A DNA stretch of 64,000 nucleotides from Streptomyces liangshanensis (GTDB lineage: Bacteria; Actinomycetota; Actinomycetes; Streptomycetales; Streptomycetaceae), in the NCBI RefSeq assembly GCF_011694815.1, contig NZ_CP050177.1, forward strand, positions 3,151,001 to 3,215,000, given 5' to 3'. Shown in pieces: positions 1 through 15,398 of this stretch. The translations under genes and the position numbers were made by a program. Under the pieces are notes generated by a model, which was given only the letters and a program-made list of their open reading frames with translations, did not search any database and was not told the origin of the DNA. Position 1 is the first letter of the stretch. The number at the start of each line of letters is the position of its first letter.

Positions 1-1478
<1,478 letters not shown>

Positions 1479-1517
1479 TGTGGCTCAGTCTTCTCTCGGT
1501 CTCGAGGTGGGTAGCGA

Positions 1518-1988
1518 CTACCAGCGGTAGTGCGCGAAGGCCTTGTTGGATTCGGCCATCTTGTGCGTGTCCTCACGCTTCTTGACGGCTGCGCCGAGGC
1601 CGTTCGAGGCGTCGAGCAGTTCGTTCATGAGGCGTTCGGTCATGGTCTTCTCGCGACGGGCGCGGGAGTAACCCACGACCCAGCGAAGTGCGAGGGTGGC
1701 GGCGCGACCGGGCTTGACCTCGATCGGCACCTGGTAGGTGGCGCCACCGACACGGCGGGACTTGACCTCGAGCGTGGGCTTGACGTTCTCAAGCGCGCGC
1801 TTCAGCGTGATGACCGGGTCGTTACCGGTCTTGTCACGGAGGCCTTCCATCGCGCCGTACACGATCCGCTCGGCGGTGGAACGCTTGCCGTTGAGCAGGA
1901 TCTTGTTGATCAGCGAGGTGACAAGAGGAGAACCGTAGACCGGGTCGATGATGACCGGGCGCTTCGGGGCAGGGCCCTTACGAGGCAT
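1518..1988 (-). CDS. rpsG: 30S ribosomal protein S7
   Basis: Primary 16S rRNA-binding protein that nucleates folding of the 30S head and lies at the E site. It has 156 residues, the usual bacterial length. The N-terminus [10 protein letters not shown] and the conserved [14 protein letters not shown] helix are typical. Only three bases separate it from the rpsL stop codon, so it is almost certainly co-translated with rpsL in the str operon. Nothing is unusual. Confidence 0.98.
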   Translation of the reverse strand: MPRKGPAPKRPVIIDPVYGSPLVTSLINKILLNGKRSTAERIVYGAMEGLRDKTGNDPVITLKRALENVKPTLEVKSRRVGGATYQVPIEVKPGRAATLALRWVVGYSRARREKTMTERLMNELLDASNGLGAAVKKREDTHKMAESNKAFAHYRW

Positions 1989-1991
1989 TGT

Positions 1992-2363
1992 TTACTTCTC
2001 CTTCTTGGCGCCGTAGCGGCTGCGGGCCTGCTTGCGGTTCTTGACACCCTGGGTGTCGAGGGAGCCGCGGATGATCTTGTAGCGAACACCCGGCAGGTCC
2101 TTCACACGGCCACCACGCACGAGCACGATCGAGTGCTCCTGCAGGTTGTGTCCCTCACCCGGAATGTAGGCCGTGACCTCGATACCCGAGGTCAGGCGCA
2201 CACGTGCGACCTTCCGCAGGGCCGAGTTCGGCTTCTTCGGGGTGGTCGTGAACACACGCGTGCACACGCCGCGACGCTGGGGGGAGCCGTCGAGCGCGGG
2301 TGTGTTGTTCTTCTCGACCTTGTCTTGCCGGCCCTTCCGGACCAGCTGCTGGATCGTAGGCAC
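1992..2363 (-). CDS. rpsL: 30S ribosomal protein S12
   Basis: Decoding-centre protein of the 30S subunit, 123 residues. The two lysines at which streptomycin-resistance substitutions arise are wild type: Lys43 in TTTPKKPNS and Lys88 in GGRVKDLPG, so no rpsL resistance allele is present. It is first in the str operon, with rpsG starting three bases downstream. A promoter-like pair about 190-220 bases upstream gives a long leader. Confidence 0.98.
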   Translation of the reverse strand: MPTIQQLVRKGRQDKVEKNNTPALDGSPQRRGVCTRVFTTTPKKPNSALRKVARVRLTSGIEVTAYIPGEGHNLQEHSIVLVRGGRVKDLPGVRYKIIRGSLDTQGVKNRKQARSRYGAKKEK

Positions 2364-2554
2364 TACTTCTCCGGTTTCTGTGTGCCGTTCGTCAAACTAA
2401 CCTGGAACGTCGCCGACCCACGCGGTCGGGTGTGTCGAATGCTGCGAACTCCCGCCGAGGCGAAAAAGCACAGATTGCGGTGGCCAGTACGCGAGCTCGT
2501 CATGCGGTTGATGACACGCACAGGAGCCCAGGCACACCCCAGGCACAAGGTAGG

Positions 2555-2583
2555 AGCGTACCTACCGCATTGACTCCGGTCAA
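2555..2583 (-). promoter_or_regulatory. Candidate housekeeping promoter of the rpsL-rpsG-fusA operon
   Basis: On the minus strand a -35 box TTGACC (2578-2583) and a -10 box TACGCT (2555-2560) are separated by exactly 17 bases, close to the HrdB-type consensus. The implied leader to the rpsL ATG is about 185 bases. The rest of the rpoC-rpsL gap (2364-2808) shows no gene, only the rpoC terminator at its far end. Called from motif match only. Confidence 0.6.
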
Positions 2584-2762
2584 AACAAATGCCCAGAGGC
2601 CCATTTTCAAGGGCCCGGACATCCGCGGCCGCTGTCCGCGGGCGGCCGGAAAAGACCGCCAGGAGACGGAAAGCGACGGTACGGACTCCCCTTTCCGTGA
2701 TTCCGCTCACCCCGTCGGCACAAGATCGCCGACAGGGGAAACGGCCGGAAAGAGACGCCGAA

Positions 2763-2796
2763 GGGCGGCCACCCCGTCGTAACCGGATGGCCGCCC
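2763..2796 (-). terminator. rpoC terminator hairpin
   Basis: Perfect 9-base inverted repeat GGGCGGCCA/TGGCCGCCC with a 16-base loop, 12 bases past the rpoC TAA stop. It has no strong U run, as is usual for streptomycete terminators. It separates the rpoBC unit from the str operon promoter. Confidence 0.7.
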
Positions 2797-2808
2797 CTCG
2801 TTCACCGC

Positions 2809-6714
<3,906 letters not shown>

Positions 6715-6813
6715 TTGTCGTCAATCCCTCTTTCGGGGTCGAGTCTCAAATCATGGTCTGTACGGGTCCGGGAGGAGCCGGCCGCCCCGAGACGGGGGCG
6801 GCCGGACAACCCG

Positions 6814-9800
6814 TCAGACCTCTTCGACGCTGCTCGGCTCTCGCCGGGACAGGTCGATACCGAGCTCCTCCGCCGCGCGGAAGACGTCCTCGTCCGTGTC
6901 GCGCATCTCGATGGACATGCCGTCCGAGGACAGCACCTCCACGTTGAGGCAGAGCGACTGCATCTCCTTGATGAGCACCTTGAAGGACTCGGGGATGCCG
7001 GGCTCGGGGATGTTCTCGCCCTTGACGATGGCCTCGTAGACCTTCACGCGGCCGGTCACGTCGTCGGACTTGATCGTCAGCAGCTCCTGGAGGGCGTAAG
7101 CGGCGCCGTAAGCCTCCAGCGCCCACACCTCCATCTCACCGAAGCGCTGACCACCGAACTGGGCCTTACCACCCAGCGGCTGCTGGGTGATCATCGAGTA
7201 CGGACCGGTCGACCGGGCGTGCAGCTTGTCGTCGACCAGGTGGTGGAGCTTGAGGATGTACATGTAGCCGACCGAGATCGGCTCCGGGAACGGCTCGCCG
7301 GAGCGGCCGTCGAACATGTTCGCCTTGCCGGACGGCTGCACCATCCGGTTGCCGTCGCGGTTCGGGATCGTGGCCTCGAAGAGACCGGAGATCTCGTCCT
7401 CGCGCGCACCGTCGAAGACCGGGGTCGCGACGTTGGTGCCGGCGGCGACGTCGTCGGCGCCGATGACCTTGAGCCGCTCCATCCACTCCTCGCTGCCCTC
7501 GACCTTCCAACCCTGGCTGGCGAGCCAGCCGAGGTGGATCTCGAGGACCTGTCCCGGGTTCATTCGGGACGGGACACCCAGCGGGTTGAGGATGATGTCG
7601 ACCGGGGTGCCGTCCTCCAGGAACGGCATGTCCTCGATCGGCAGGATCTTCGAGATGACGCCCTTGTTGCCGTGACGGCCGGCGAGCTTGTCACCATCGG
7701 TGATCTTGCGCTTCTGCGCGACGTACACACGAACCAGCTGGTTCACGCCGGGCGGCAGTTCGTCGCCCTCCTCGCGGTCGAAGACACGCACGCCGATGAT
7801 CTTGCCGACCTCGCCGTGCGGCACCTTCAGCGAGGTGTCGCGCACCTCGCGCGCCTTCTCACCGAAGATCGCGCGGAGCAGACGCTCCTCCGGGGTGAGC
7901 TCGGTCTCGCCCTTGGGCGTGACCTTGCCGACCAGGATGTCCCCGGCGACGACCTCGGCACCGATACGGATGATGCCGCGCTCGTCGAGGTCCGCGAGGA
8001 CCTCCTCGGAGACGTTCGGGATGTCCCGGGTGATCTCCTCGGGGCCGAGCTTGGTGTCCCGGGCGTCGACCTCGTGCTCCTCGATGTGGATCGAGGAGAG
8101 GACGTCGTCCTGGACCAGCCGCTGGCTGAGGATGATCGCGTCTTCGTAGTTGTGGCCCTCCCACGGCATGAACGCCACGAGAAGGTTCTTGCCGAGCGCC
8201 ATCTCACCCATCTGGGTGGCGGGCCCGTCCGCCAGGACCTGCTCCGCGACGACCCGGTCGCCCTCGTTGACGACAACCTTCTGGTTGACCGAGGTGCCCT
8301 GGTTGGAGCGGGAGAACTTGGCGATGCGGTACGTGGTGTACGTGCCGTCGTCGTTGGCGACGGTGATGTAGTCCGCGGAGACCTCCTGGACCACACCCTC
8401 CTTCTCCGCCTTGACGACGTCGCCGGCGTCCACCGCGCAGCGGTACTCCATGCCGGTGCCGACGAGCGGCGCCTCCGACGTGATCAGGGGCACGGCCTGG
8501 CGCATCATGTTCGCGCCCATGAGGGCACGGTTGGCGTCGTCGTGCTCCAGGAACGGGATCATCGCGGTCGCGACCGACACCATCTGGCGCGGCGAGACGT
8601 CCATGTAGTCGACGTCGTCACCGGGGATGTAGTCGACCTCGCCGCCACGACGGCGGACGAGGACGCGCGGCTCGGTGAACCGCATCTCCTCGGACAACGT
8701 CGCGTTGGCCTGCGCGATGACGAAGCGGTCTTCCTCGTCGGCGGTCAGGTAGTCGACCTCGTCGGTGACGACACCGTCGACGACCTTGCGGTACGGGGTC
8801 TCGACGAACCCGAACGCGTTGACCCGGCCGTACGAGGCGAGCGAGCCGATCAGGCCGATGTTCGGGCCTTCCGGGGTCTCGATCGGACACATACGCCCGT
8901 AGTGCGACGGGTGCACGTCACGGACCTCGAAGCCGGCCCGCTCACGGGACAGACCACCGGGGCCCAGCGCCGACAGGCGGCGCTTGTGGGTCAGACCCGA
9001 CAGCGGGTTGTTCTGGTCCATGAACTGGGACAGCTGGCTGGTGCCGAAGAACTCCTTGATGGAGGCGACGACCGGCCGGATGTTGATCAGGGTCTGCGGC
9101 GTGATCGCCTCGACGTCCTGGGTCGTCATGCGCTCGCGCACGACGCGCTCCATCCTCGCCAGACCCGTACGGACCTGGTTCTGGATGAGCTCGCCGACGT
9201 TGCGCAGACGACGGTTGCCGAAGTGGTCGATGTCGTCGGTCTCGACGACGATCGTGGTGCCGCTCTCGCCGACCGTCTCGGTCTCGCCCGCGTGGAGCTT
9301 CACCAGGTACTTGATGGTGGCGATGATGTCGTCGGTGGTGAGGACGCCCGCGTCCAGCGGCTCTTCCGCGCCGAGCTTCTTGTTCACCTTGTAGCGGCCG
9401 ACCTTCGCGAGGTCGTAGCGCTTCGGGTTGAAGTAGAGGTTCTCCAGCAGCGTCTGGGCGGCCTCACGGGTGGGGGGCTCGCCCGGGCGCAGCTTGCGGT
9501 AGATGTCGAGCAGCGCGTCGTCCTGGCCCTGGGTGTGGTCCTTCTCCAGGGTGGCGCGCATCGACTCGTACTCGCCGAACTCCTCGAGGATCTGCTCGGT
9601 CGTCCAACCGAGAGCCTTGAGCAGGACGGTCACGGACTGCTTGCGCTTGCGGTCGATGCGGACACCGACCATGTCGCGCTTGTCGATCTCCATCTCCAGC
9701 CAGGCACCCCGGGACGGGATGATCTTGGAGGAGAAGATGTCCTTGTCGGACGTCTTGTCGATGTTGGAGTCGAAGTAGACACCCGGCGAGCGCACCAGCT

Positions 9801-10296
9801 GGGACACCACGACACGCTCGGTGCCGTTGATGACGAAGGTGCCCTTGTTGGTCATGAGCGGGAAGTCGCCCATGAACACCGTCTGGGACTTGATCTCGCC
9901 GGTCTCGTTGTTGGTGAACTCGGCCGTGACGAAGAGCGGGGCCGCGTACGTGAAGTCGCGCTCCTTGCACTCGTCGATCGAGTTCTTGGGCGGCTCGAAG
10001 CGGTGGTCGCGGAAGGTCAGCGACATCGACCCGGAGAAGTCCTCGATCGGAGAGATCTCCTCGAAGATCTCCTCCAGACCTGACTTCCTGGGGACGTCCT
10101 GTCCGTTCTCGAGAGCCGTCTCGACACGAGCCTTCCAGGCGGCGTTGCCGAGGAGCCAGTCAAAGCTCTCGGTCTGCAGCGCGAGGAGGTTCGGAACCTC
10201 GAGAGGCTCCTTGATCTTTGCAAAGGAGATGCGCAGCGGGGCGGTGCTGGCGCCGTTGTTCATATTCGTGGTCGAGGCGTTGCGCGAGGCGGCCAA
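6814..10296 (-). CDS. rpoB: RNA polymerase beta subunit
   Basis: Beta subunit of RNA polymerase, 1160 residues. I chose the TTG at 10296 (MAASRNAST) and not the upstream in-frame start at 10326. A GGAAGGA ribosome site (10304-10310) sits 7 bases before the TTG, and the resulting length fits the streptomycete family. The rifamycin-determining region reads [13 protein letters not shown] and [14 protein letters not shown]. The key Asp, His and Ser positions are the sensitive type, so no rifamycin-resistance substitution is visible there. It has its own promoter-like sequence upstream and leads directly into rpoC. Confidence 0.97.
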   Translation of the reverse strand: MAASRNASTTNMNNGASTAPLRISFAKIKEPLEVPNLLALQTESFDWLLGNAAWKARVETALENGQDVPRKSGLEEIFEEISPIEDFSGSMSLTFRDHRFEPPKNSIDECKERDFTYAAPLFVTAEFTNNETGEIKSQTVFMGDFPLMTNKGTFVINGTERVVVSQLVRSPGVYFDSNIDKTSDKDIFSSKIIPSRGAWLEMEIDKRDMVGVRIDRKRKQSVTVLLKALGWTTEQILEEFGEYESMRATLEKDHTQGQDDALLDIYRKLRPGEPPTREAAQTLLENLYFNPKRYDLAKVGRYKVNKKLGAEEPLDAGVLTTDDIIATIKYLVKLHAGETETVGESGTTIVVETDDIDHFGNRRLRNVGELIQNQVRTGLARMERVVRERMTTQDVEAITPQTLINIRPVVASIKEFFGTSQLSQFMDQNNPLSGLTHKRRLSALGPGGLSRERAGFEVRDVHPSHYGRMCPIETPEGPNIGLIGSLASYGRVNAFGFVETPYRKVVDGVVTDEVDYLTADEEDRFVIAQANATLSEEMRFTEPRVLVRRRGGEVDYIPGDDVDYMDVSPRQMVSVATAMIPFLEHDDANRALMGANMMRQAVPLITSEAPLVGTGMEYRCAVDAGDVVKAEKEGVVQEVSADYITVANDDGTYTTYRIAKFSRSNQGTSVNQKVVVNEGDRVVAEQVLADGPATQMGEMALGKNLLVAFMPWEGHNYEDAIILSQRLVQDDVLSSIHIEEHEVDARDTKLGPEEITRDIPNVSEEVLADLDERGIIRIGAEVVAGDILVGKVTPKGETELTPEERLLRAIFGEKAREVRDTSLKVPHGEVGKIIGVRVFDREEGDELPPGVNQLVRVYVAQKRKITDGDKLAGRHGNKGVISKILPIEDMPFLEDGTPVDIILNPLGVPSRMNPGQVLEIHLGWLASQGWKVEGSEEWMERLKVIGADDVAAGTNVATPVFDGAREDEISGLFEATIPNRDGNRMVQPSGKANMFDGRSGEPFPEPISVGYMYILKLHHLVDDKLHARSTGPYSMITQQPLGGKAQFGGQRFGEMEVWALEAYGAAYALQELLTIKSDDVTGRVKVYEAIVKGENIPEPGIPESFKVLIKEMQSLCLNVEVLSSDGMSIEMRDTDEDVFRAAEELGIDLSRREPSSVEEV

Positions 10297-10456
10297 GAGG
10301 GGGTCCTTCCGAGGGCTCGGACTCACTACGCGCGTACCGGTCCCAAGCGGGACATCAGGACAGAAAGCCCAGTTCCGGGCCGTCGATCACGATGTCCGTG
10401 CGAGGGGGTGCCCCTGGTGACGGGCAGGGAGCAGCTAACAGGCAGCGCAAAGGGTC

Positions 10457-10485
10457 AGTGTAGCCACTTGGCACACTGATGTCCA
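10457..10485 (-). promoter_or_regulatory. Candidate rpoB promoter
   Basis: Minus-strand -35 TGGACA (10480-10485) and -10 TACACT (10457-10462) with a 17-base spacer. It gives a leader of about 155 bases before the rpoB TTG start. Its place between the rplL terminator and rpoB means rpoBC can be expressed independently of rplJL. Confidence 0.65.
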
Positions 10486-10758
10486 GAGCGGGTTTTTGGA
10501 GACCCTCGTTGTTCTCAACACCTTGTCTCTACTGCGGCAAGCTTCGCGCCGTAGGCGCACATCGATACTGCCCTCTTCGCCGTCGATCCATGCCTCGGAT
10601 CCGGATCGATTGTGACGACGCGTCCTGAGAATTGCGCGCTGCGTGCGGTTCGTCAAGGCCCCCCGCTCCCCGCGGATCGTCACCGTCGTACGGAGGGCAC
10701 GGCGATGATCACGATACTCGCCGGAAGCGGAACGGCACAGCATCCCCCCGTGAACGCG
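10486..10758 (-). other. Intergenic stretch between rplL terminator and rpoB promoter
   Basis: No gene is convincing here on either strand and codon use is not coding-like. It includes a short T-rich patch (GGTTTTTGG, around 10490) next to the promoter, but I see no repeat or RNA motif that I can name. Confidence 0.5.
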
Positions 10759-10792
10759 GAAGGGCGACCACCCGGATGGGTGATCGCCCTTC
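10759..10792 (-). terminator. Strong hairpin terminator after rplL
   Basis: A 15-base stem, GAAGGGCGAYCACCC paired with its complement with one G-U wobble, closed by a 4-base loop, lies about 75 bases past the rplL stop. It may be partial, letting some readthrough reach rpoB. Confidence 0.75.
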
Positions 10793-10868
10793 GCGTCAAC
10801 GCTGCGCCTCGCGGCGCCGAGACCGCTCCCGTACGCCCACAGGCGCCCGGTGGAGGACTCGCGAGGAG

Positions 10869-11252
10869 TTACTTGACCTCGACGCCCGCGCCGGCGCCCT
10901 TGAGGGACTCGGCGGCCTTGTCGGCCTGCTCCTTGGAAACCTTCTCCAGGACGGGCTTCGGGGCGCCGTCCACGAGGTCCTTGGCTTCCTTCAGACCCAG
11001 CGAGGTCAGCTCACGCACGACCTTGATGACCTGGATCTTCTTCTCGCCGGCACCCGTGAGGATGACGTCGAACTCGTCCTGCTCGTCCTCGACCGGGGCG
11101 GCGGCGGCCACGCCACCGGCGGCAGCGGCGGCGACGGGGGCCGCGGCGGTGACGTCGAACTTCTCTTCGAAGGCCTTGACGAACTCGGAGAGCTCGATGA
11201 GGGTCAGGTTCTCGAACTGCTCGAGCAGCTCTTCCTGCGACAGCTTCGCCAT
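10869..11252 (-). CDS. rplL: 50S ribosomal protein L7/L12
   Basis: Stalk protein that recruits translational GTPases, 127 residues. It has the N-terminal dimerisation domain ([16 protein letters not shown]), an Ala/Pro-rich flexible hinge around residues 35-55, and the C-terminal factor-binding domain with [14 protein letters not shown]. It lies 85 bases after rplJ, as in most bacteria. Confidence 0.98.
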   Translation of the reverse strand: MAKLSQEELLEQFENLTLIELSEFVKAFEEKFDVTAAAPVAAAAAGGVAAAAPVEDEQDEFDVILTGAGEKKIQVIKVVRELTSLGLKEAKDLVDGAPKPVLEKVSKEQADKAAESLKGAGAGVEVK

Positions 11253-11337
11253 GATGGCGTCCTTCCACTAATTCGGCTGGTGCCGTGTGTACAAGTTCCG
11301 CGGGCGAACCGGCCCGCTGTGACCGACCGAGCGGTGA

Positions 11338-11898
11338 TTACTCGGATTCGGCCTCGACGGGGGCCGGCGTACCGGCACCGTCCTGCTCTTCCTTCTTGGC
11401 GCGAAGCGCTTCCGCGGTGCGGACGAACTTCGAGGGAAGCGCCTGGAAGAGCGCGGCAGCCTGCGACTGCTTGGCCTTCATGGCACCCGCCAGCTTGGCG
11501 AGCAGAACCTCGCGGGACTCGAGGTCCGCAAGCTTCTTGAACTCGTCGGCGGACAGCGCCTTGCCGTCAAGGACACCGCCCTTGATGACGAGATTCGGGT
11601 TGTCCTTGGCGAAGTCACGAAGACCCTTCGCCGACTCCACCGGGTCACCGGTGACGAAGGCAACCGCCGTCGGGCCTGCGAACAGGTCGTCCAGCGTGTT
11701 GATCCCGGCCTCGTTGGCCGCGATCTTGGTCAGCGTGTTCTTCACCACGGCGTACTGGGCGTTCGCACCGAGGTTACGGCGCAGCTCCTTGAGCTGCGCC
11801 ACGGTGAGACCCCGGTACTCGGTCAGCACGGCGGCGTTCGAGCTGCGGAACTTGTCCGTCAGCTCGGCCACCGCGGCAGCCTTGTCGGGCCTTGCCAT
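11338..11898 (-). CDS. rplJ: 50S ribosomal protein L10
   Basis: Stalk base protein that anchors L7/L12 dimers to 23S rRNA, 186 residues. The N-terminal RNA-binding half contains [17 protein letters not shown], and the C-terminal helix carrying the L12-binding sites ends in an acidic tail. An AAGGAGG-like ribosome site precedes the ATG. The leader upstream looks like the L10 autoregulatory RNA (separate entry). Confidence 0.97.
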   Translation of the reverse strand: MARPDKAAAVAELTDKFRSSNAAVLTEYRGLTVAQLKELRRNLGANAQYAVVKNTLTKIAANEAGINTLDDLFAGPTAVAFVTGDPVESAKGLRDFAKDNPNLVIKGGVLDGKALSADEFKKLADLESREVLLAKLAGAMKAKQSQAAALFQALPSKFVRTAEALRAKKEEQDGAGTPAPVEAESE

Positions 11899-11929
11899 GA
11901 GCGTCGGCCTCCTTCCGGGTGATGAGGAC

Positions 11930-12110
11930 CGCTCAGAAGGGGCTTCGCAAAACGAAACGCCCCGGCGCAGGCGCCAGGGCGTAGCTCAACCGAATGGAAT
12001 CCGGGAACTCTCCTCAGTCACCTGCGCAGGTCGTCCGCAGCTAGCGGATCCTTCGGCCGCCGCACACTCCTACGAGCACACGACAACGACCAGCGGTCTT
12101 TGGCTTCTTC
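11930..12110 (-). ncRNA. L10 leader (autoregulatory 5' UTR of rplJL)
   Basis: The region upstream of rplJ contains the block GCCAAAGACCGCTGGTCG (12087-12104 on the minus strand), which I recognise from actinobacterial L10 leaders. It is followed by a GC-rich helix near 11950-11985 (GCCCTGGCGCC/GGGGCG). In this family L10(L12) binds the leader and represses its own synthesis. Boundaries are approximate. The whole rplA-rplJ gap has no protein gene. Confidence 0.65.
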
Positions 12111-12186
12111 GGAAGAGTACGCGAGCGCGGGCACAGCAGGCAAATCCGCCTGCGGGCCCCACGCCCCGTGACGGCCGGCGACGGGA

Positions 12187-12231
12187 AAGAGCCGGTCCCC
12201 GTGCCTCGGGGAGGCACGGGGACCGGCTCTT
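12187..12231 (-). terminator. rplA terminator, 21-base perfect stem
   Basis: A perfect inverted repeat of 21 bases with a GGG/CCC loop, 50 bases after the rplA stop. It is one of the strongest hairpins in the window and separates rplKA from the rplJL leader. Confidence 0.85.
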
Positions 12232-12280
12232 CGTACGTGTACGGCTACGCGTCACGCGCGCGACCTGGCTGCTGTCGGTG

Positions 12281-13003
12281 TCAGACGGCGGCCGGGTCTT
12301 CCTCGACCAGGAGGTTGCGGGTGCGGTTGGCGTCCAGCGGGATGCCGGGGCCCATCGTCGTCGCGAGGGTCGCCTTCTTGATGTAGCGGCCCTTCGCGGC
12401 GGACGGCTTCAGACGAAGGATCTCGTCCAGCGCCGCGGCGTAGTTCTCGACCAGCTGCGTCTCGTCGAACGACGTCTTGCCGATGATGAAGTGCAGGTTC
12501 GAGTGCTTGTCGACGCGGAACTCGATCTTGCCGCCCTTGATGTCGTTCACGGCCTTCGTGACATCAGGGGTGACCGTTCCGGTCTTGGGGTTGGGCATCA
12601 GACCACGCGGGCCGAGGACGCGGCCGAGGCGGCCGACCTTGCCCATGAGGTCCGGGGTGGCGACAACGGCGTCGAAGTCCAGACGACCCTTGGCGACCTC
12701 GTCGATGAGCTCGTCGGAGCCGACGATGTCGGCGCCCGCGGCGCGCGCCTGCTCTGCACGGTCACCGGTCGCGAAGACCAGGACCCGGGCGGTCTTGCCG
12801 GTGCCGTGCGGGAGGTTCACGGTGCCACGGACCATCTGGTCGGCCTTGCGGGGGTCGACGCCCAGCCGCATGGCCACCTCGACGGTGCCGTCGAACTTGG
12901 TGGTGGTGGTGTCCTTGGCGAGACGGACGGCCTCGAGCGGGGCGTAGTTGCGCTCCCGGTCGACCTTCGCGTCCGCGCCGCGGAGTGCCTTGCTGCGCTT
13001 CAC
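12281..13003 (-). CDS. rplA: 50S ribosomal protein L1
   Basis: L1 stalk protein at the E site, and in many bacteria a repressor of its own rplKA mRNA. It has 240 residues with the two-domain L1 fold. Recognisable segments include [18 protein letters not shown] and [17 protein letters not shown]. It lies 80 bases after rplK. Confidence 0.98.
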   Translation of the reverse strand: MKRSKALRGADAKVDRERNYAPLEAVRLAKDTTTTKFDGTVEVAMRLGVDPRKADQMVRGTVNLPHGTGKTARVLVFATGDRAEQARAAGADIVGSDELIDEVAKGRLDFDAVVATPDLMGKVGRLGRVLGPRGLMPNPKTGTVTPDVTKAVNDIKGGKIEFRVDKHSNLHFIIGKTSFDETQLVENYAAALDEILRLKPSAAKGRYIKKATLATTMGPGIPLDANRTRNLLVEEDPAAV

Positions 13004-13083
13004 TTCTGCTCCTGTGTTTCTTCAGATGTGGAGTTCGTGGTCCGGACCGCGCATGGTCCTGCCACTGGGGCTGCCCGGCTGGG

Positions 13084-13518
13084 TCAGCGCTCGACCGTGA
13101 TGCCCATGGAACGGGCGGTGCCGGCGATGATCTTCTCGGCGGCGTCGAGGTCGTTCGCGTTCAGGTCGGGCATCTTCGTGGTGGCGATGTCGCGCACCTG
13201 GTCACGCGTCAGCTTCGCGACCTTCTTGACGTGCGGCTCGCCGGAGCCCTTGTCCACGCCCGCGGCCTTGAGGATCAGCTTGGCGGCCGGCGGAGTCTTC
13301 GTGATGAAGGTGAAGGAACGGTCGTCGTAGACCGTGATCTCCACCGGCACGACCATGCCACGCTGCGACTCGGTCGCGGCGTTGTAGGCCTTGCAGAACT
13401 CCATGATGTTGACGCCGTGCTGACCCAGCGCGGGGCCGACCGGCGGAGCCGGGTTGGCCGCGCCGGCGTTGATCTGGAGCTTGATGAGCCCCGTGATCTT
13501 CTTCTTCTTGGGAGGCAT
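13084..13518 (-). CDS. rplK: 50S ribosomal protein L11
   Basis: GTPase-centre protein, 144 residues, with the N-terminal proline-rich domain ([19 protein letters not shown]) and the C-terminal 23S rRNA-binding domain. In streptomycetes RplK (RelC) is also needed for RelA activation, and the thiopeptide-binding proline segment is intact. A terminator and a weak promoter-like pair separate it from nusG. Confidence 0.98.
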   Translation of the reverse strand: MPPKKKKITGLIKLQINAGAANPAPPVGPALGQHGVNIMEFCKAYNAATESQRGMVVPVEITVYDDRSFTFITKTPPAAKLILKAAGVDKGSGEPHVKKVAKLTRDQVRDIATTKMPDLNANDLDAAEKIIAGTARSMGITVER

Positions 13519-13589
13519 TGCTCTCTCCGGGTCCTAGTGAGAGTTTCTCGGCCGTCCGTCCAGTCATCCGGACGGAGGCATACCGCACA

Positions 13590-13617
13590 ACGATAACGGG
13601 TATAGCTGCGCGGCCAA
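13590..13617 (-). promoter_or_regulatory. Possible rplKA promoter
   Basis: Minus-strand TTGGCC (13612-13617) and TATCGT (13590-13595) with a 16-base spacer, just after the nusG terminator and about 70 bases before rplK. Spacing is one base short of ideal and the match is modest. Confidence 0.35.
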
Positions 13618-13620
13618 AAC

Positions 13621-13660
13621 CGACAGGTCAGACAGCTGTGGGAGCCTGTCTGACCTGTCG
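13621..13660 (-). terminator. nusG terminator
   Basis: Perfect 15-base inverted repeat CGACAGGTCAGACAG with its complement around a 10-base loop, 33 bases past the nusG stop. It isolates secE-nusG from rplKA. Confidence 0.8.
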
Positions 13661-13692
13661 GAAGCGGCTGTTCCAGAAGCGAGCGGGTGGGC

Positions 13693-14610
13693 TCAGTTCT
13701 TCTGGATCTGGTCGAAGCTCAACTCGACCGGGGTCTCGCGGCCGAAGATCTCGACCAGACCCTTGACCTTCTTCGAGTCGGCGTTGATCTCGTTGATCGT
13801 GGCCTGGAGGGTCGCGAAGGGGCCGTCCGTGACGGTGACGGAGTCGCCGACCTCGAAGTCCAGCACCTGGACCTCGACCTTGCGGGACGGCGCCGGCTTG
13901 CCCTCGGCCTCGGCCGCCTCACGGGCCGCCTTCTCCTCGGCCTCCGGCGCGAGCATCTTCACGATCTCGTCCAGCGTCAGGGGGTACGGGTCGTAGGCGT
14001 TGCCCACGAAGCCGGTGACGCCGGGAGTGTTCCGTACGACGCCCCAGGACTCGTTCGTCAAATCCATGCGCACCAGGACGTAACCCGGCAGCTTGTTCTG
14101 GCGAACGTTCTTCCGCTCGCCGTTCTTGATCTGGACGATCTCTTCCTCGGGGACCTCGGCCTGGTAGACGAACTCCTCGACGTTCAGCGAGACGGCGCGC
14201 TGTTCCAGGTTCGCCTTCACGCGCTTCTCGTAGCCCGCGTAGGTGTGGATCACGTACCACTCGCCGGGCAGGGTGCGGAGTTCCTCGCGGAGGGCCTCGA
14301 CGGGGTCGACCGCGGCGACGACCTCGGTGGGCGCGTCCTCGTCGTCGTCCTCGGAGGCTTCGTCGTTCTCGGAGGCTTCCGCGTCCTCGTCGTCGGAGTC
14401 CTCGTCGTCCTCGGAGGCCTCTTCGTCGTCCTCGGCCGCGGCTTCCTCGTCCTCGACACGCAGCGCGGCCTCTTCGGCCGGCTCGCCGGCCGCCTCGTCA
14501 GCGGCTTCGGCCTGGTCTGGCTCGACAGCGTCCGCCGCCTCGACGATGCCGGTCTCGTCCTCCACGGACTCCACCGACTCCCGGGCGTCGTTCAGGTTCG
14601 GGTCAGACAC
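13693..14610 (-). CDS. nusG: Transcription termination/antitermination factor NusG, acidic extension
   Basis: Elongation factor that binds RNA polymerase through its NGN domain and links to Rho or ribosomal S10 through its KOW domain. I place the start at the GTG at 14610 (MSDPNLNDA). The ORF can extend to 14646, but the region before the GTG does not look conserved. The protein has about 305 residues, much longer than the E. coli form of about 180, because of a roughly 110-residue N-terminal segment dominated by Glu, Asp and Ala. The NGN domain begins at [18 protein letters not shown], and the C-terminal KOW is [13 protein letters not shown]. It is downstream of secE with a small hairpin between them. 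Confidence 0.95.
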   Translation of the reverse strand: MSDPNLNDARESVESVEDETGIVEAADAVEPDQAEAADEAAGEPAEEAALRVEDEEAAAEDDEEASEDDEDSDDEDAEASENDEASEDDDEDAPTEVVAAVDPVEALREELRTLPGEWYVIHTYAGYEKRVKANLEQRAVSLNVEEFVYQAEVPEEEIVQIKNGERKNVRQNKLPGYVLVRMDLTNESWGVVRNTPGVTGFVGNAYDPYPLTLDEIVKMLAPEAEEKAAREAAEAEGKPAPSRKVEVQVLDFEVGDSVTVTDGPFATLQATINEINADSKKVKGLVEIFGRETPVELSFDQIQKN

Positions 14611-14645
14611 TGTGGCTGCTTCTTCCTGGCTCAATGGGTGAAACA

Positions 14646-14678
14646 CGCGAAAGGGGCGCCGCGTCGGGCGCCCTCGCG
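14646..14678 (-). terminator. Hairpin between secE and nusG
   Basis: An 8-base stem GGGCGCC/GGCGCCC with a 6-base loop, extended by CGCG/CGCG, fills the short secE-nusG gap. It may attenuate transcription or act as an mRNA processing or stability element. It is weaker than the terminators elsewhere in this cluster. Confidence 0.45.
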
Positions 14679-14681
14679 GGA

Positions 14682-14975
14682 TCAGCCGAAGACGTACTTG
14701 ATTGCTTGGTTGAAGCCGTAGTCAATCACGGTCACCAGACCGATCATGATGACAACGAAGACAATCACCACTGTGGTGTACGTCGTCAGCTGGTTGCGAG
14801 TCGGCCAGACGACCTTGCGCAGCTCGGCGACGATCTGACGGTAGAAGAGCGCGAGACGGCCCAGAGGGCCCTTCTTGCCGCGCTTACCGCCCTTGCGGGG
14901 CTTCTTCGACTCTGCGGACTCTTCATCGTCGGCATCAGGCTTGTCGATGGAGCCCACGGCGTCCGTCACGCTCAC
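14682..14975 (-). CDS. secE: Preprotein translocase subunit SecE
   Basis: Essential clamp subunit of the SecYEG channel, 97 residues. It is a single-span actinobacterial type. A Lys/Arg-rich cytoplasmic region ([13 protein letters not shown]) is followed by the amphipathic helix [20 protein letters not shown] and one hydrophobic segment of about 20 residues near the C-terminus. It lies immediately after tRNA-Trp and before nusG, the standard arrangement. Confidence 0.97.
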   Translation of the reverse strand: MSVTDAVGSIDKPDADDEESAESKKPRKGGKRGKKGPLGRLALFYRQIVAELRKVVWPTRNQLTTYTTVVIVFVVIMIGLVTVIDYGFNQAIKYVFG

Positions 14976-15055
14976 TCACCTGATTCCGGGTCGTGGCCGT
15001 GCCGCGCCCGGAGGAGCCGCACGGCGATGCATAGATCGAATGTACTTACCTGAAA

Positions 15056-15080
15056 CGCACACCGTTGTAGACAGTGTGCG
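15056..15080 (-). terminator. Hairpin downstream of tRNA-Trp
   Basis: A 7-base stem CGCACAC/GTGTGCG with an 11-base loop, starting 7 bases past the 3' end of the tRNA. It could be a terminator or a tRNA processing signal. secE begins 80 bases further on. Confidence 0.5.
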
Positions 15081-15086
15081 TATAGC

Positions 15087-15158
15087 AGGGCCGGAGGGAC
15101 TTGAACCCCCAACCGCTGGTTTTGGAGACCAGTGCTCTACCAATTGAGCTACGACCCT
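15087..15158 (-). tRNA. tRNA-Trp (CCA)
   Basis: A 72-base cloverleaf on the minus strand with acceptor AGGGTCG/CGGCCCT, D arm GCTC/GAGC and anticodon loop CTCCAAA inside CTGGT/ACCAG, giving anticodon CCA. The T loop is TTCAAGT. The 3' CCA is not encoded. Confidence 0.97.
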
Positions 15159-15398
15159 TTGTGCTTGCCCCAACCTACCGCATCCGGCCGGACGCGTTGA
15201 GTGTGCCGTCCGGACGTGGCTGATGAGGGCCAACGACCGCTGAGTGTACGTGGTCGCGGGCCCGACGTCGAACAGCTAAGCCGGGCTTCTTCCGCCCGCC
15301 CGCGGCGCCCGCCGCCCCGCCCGCCGCTCAACTGCTCATATGTCCACCTTACGAAACCTGTGTGCCCAGGGGGTTTCGTGTCTGGGACCATGGGACCC

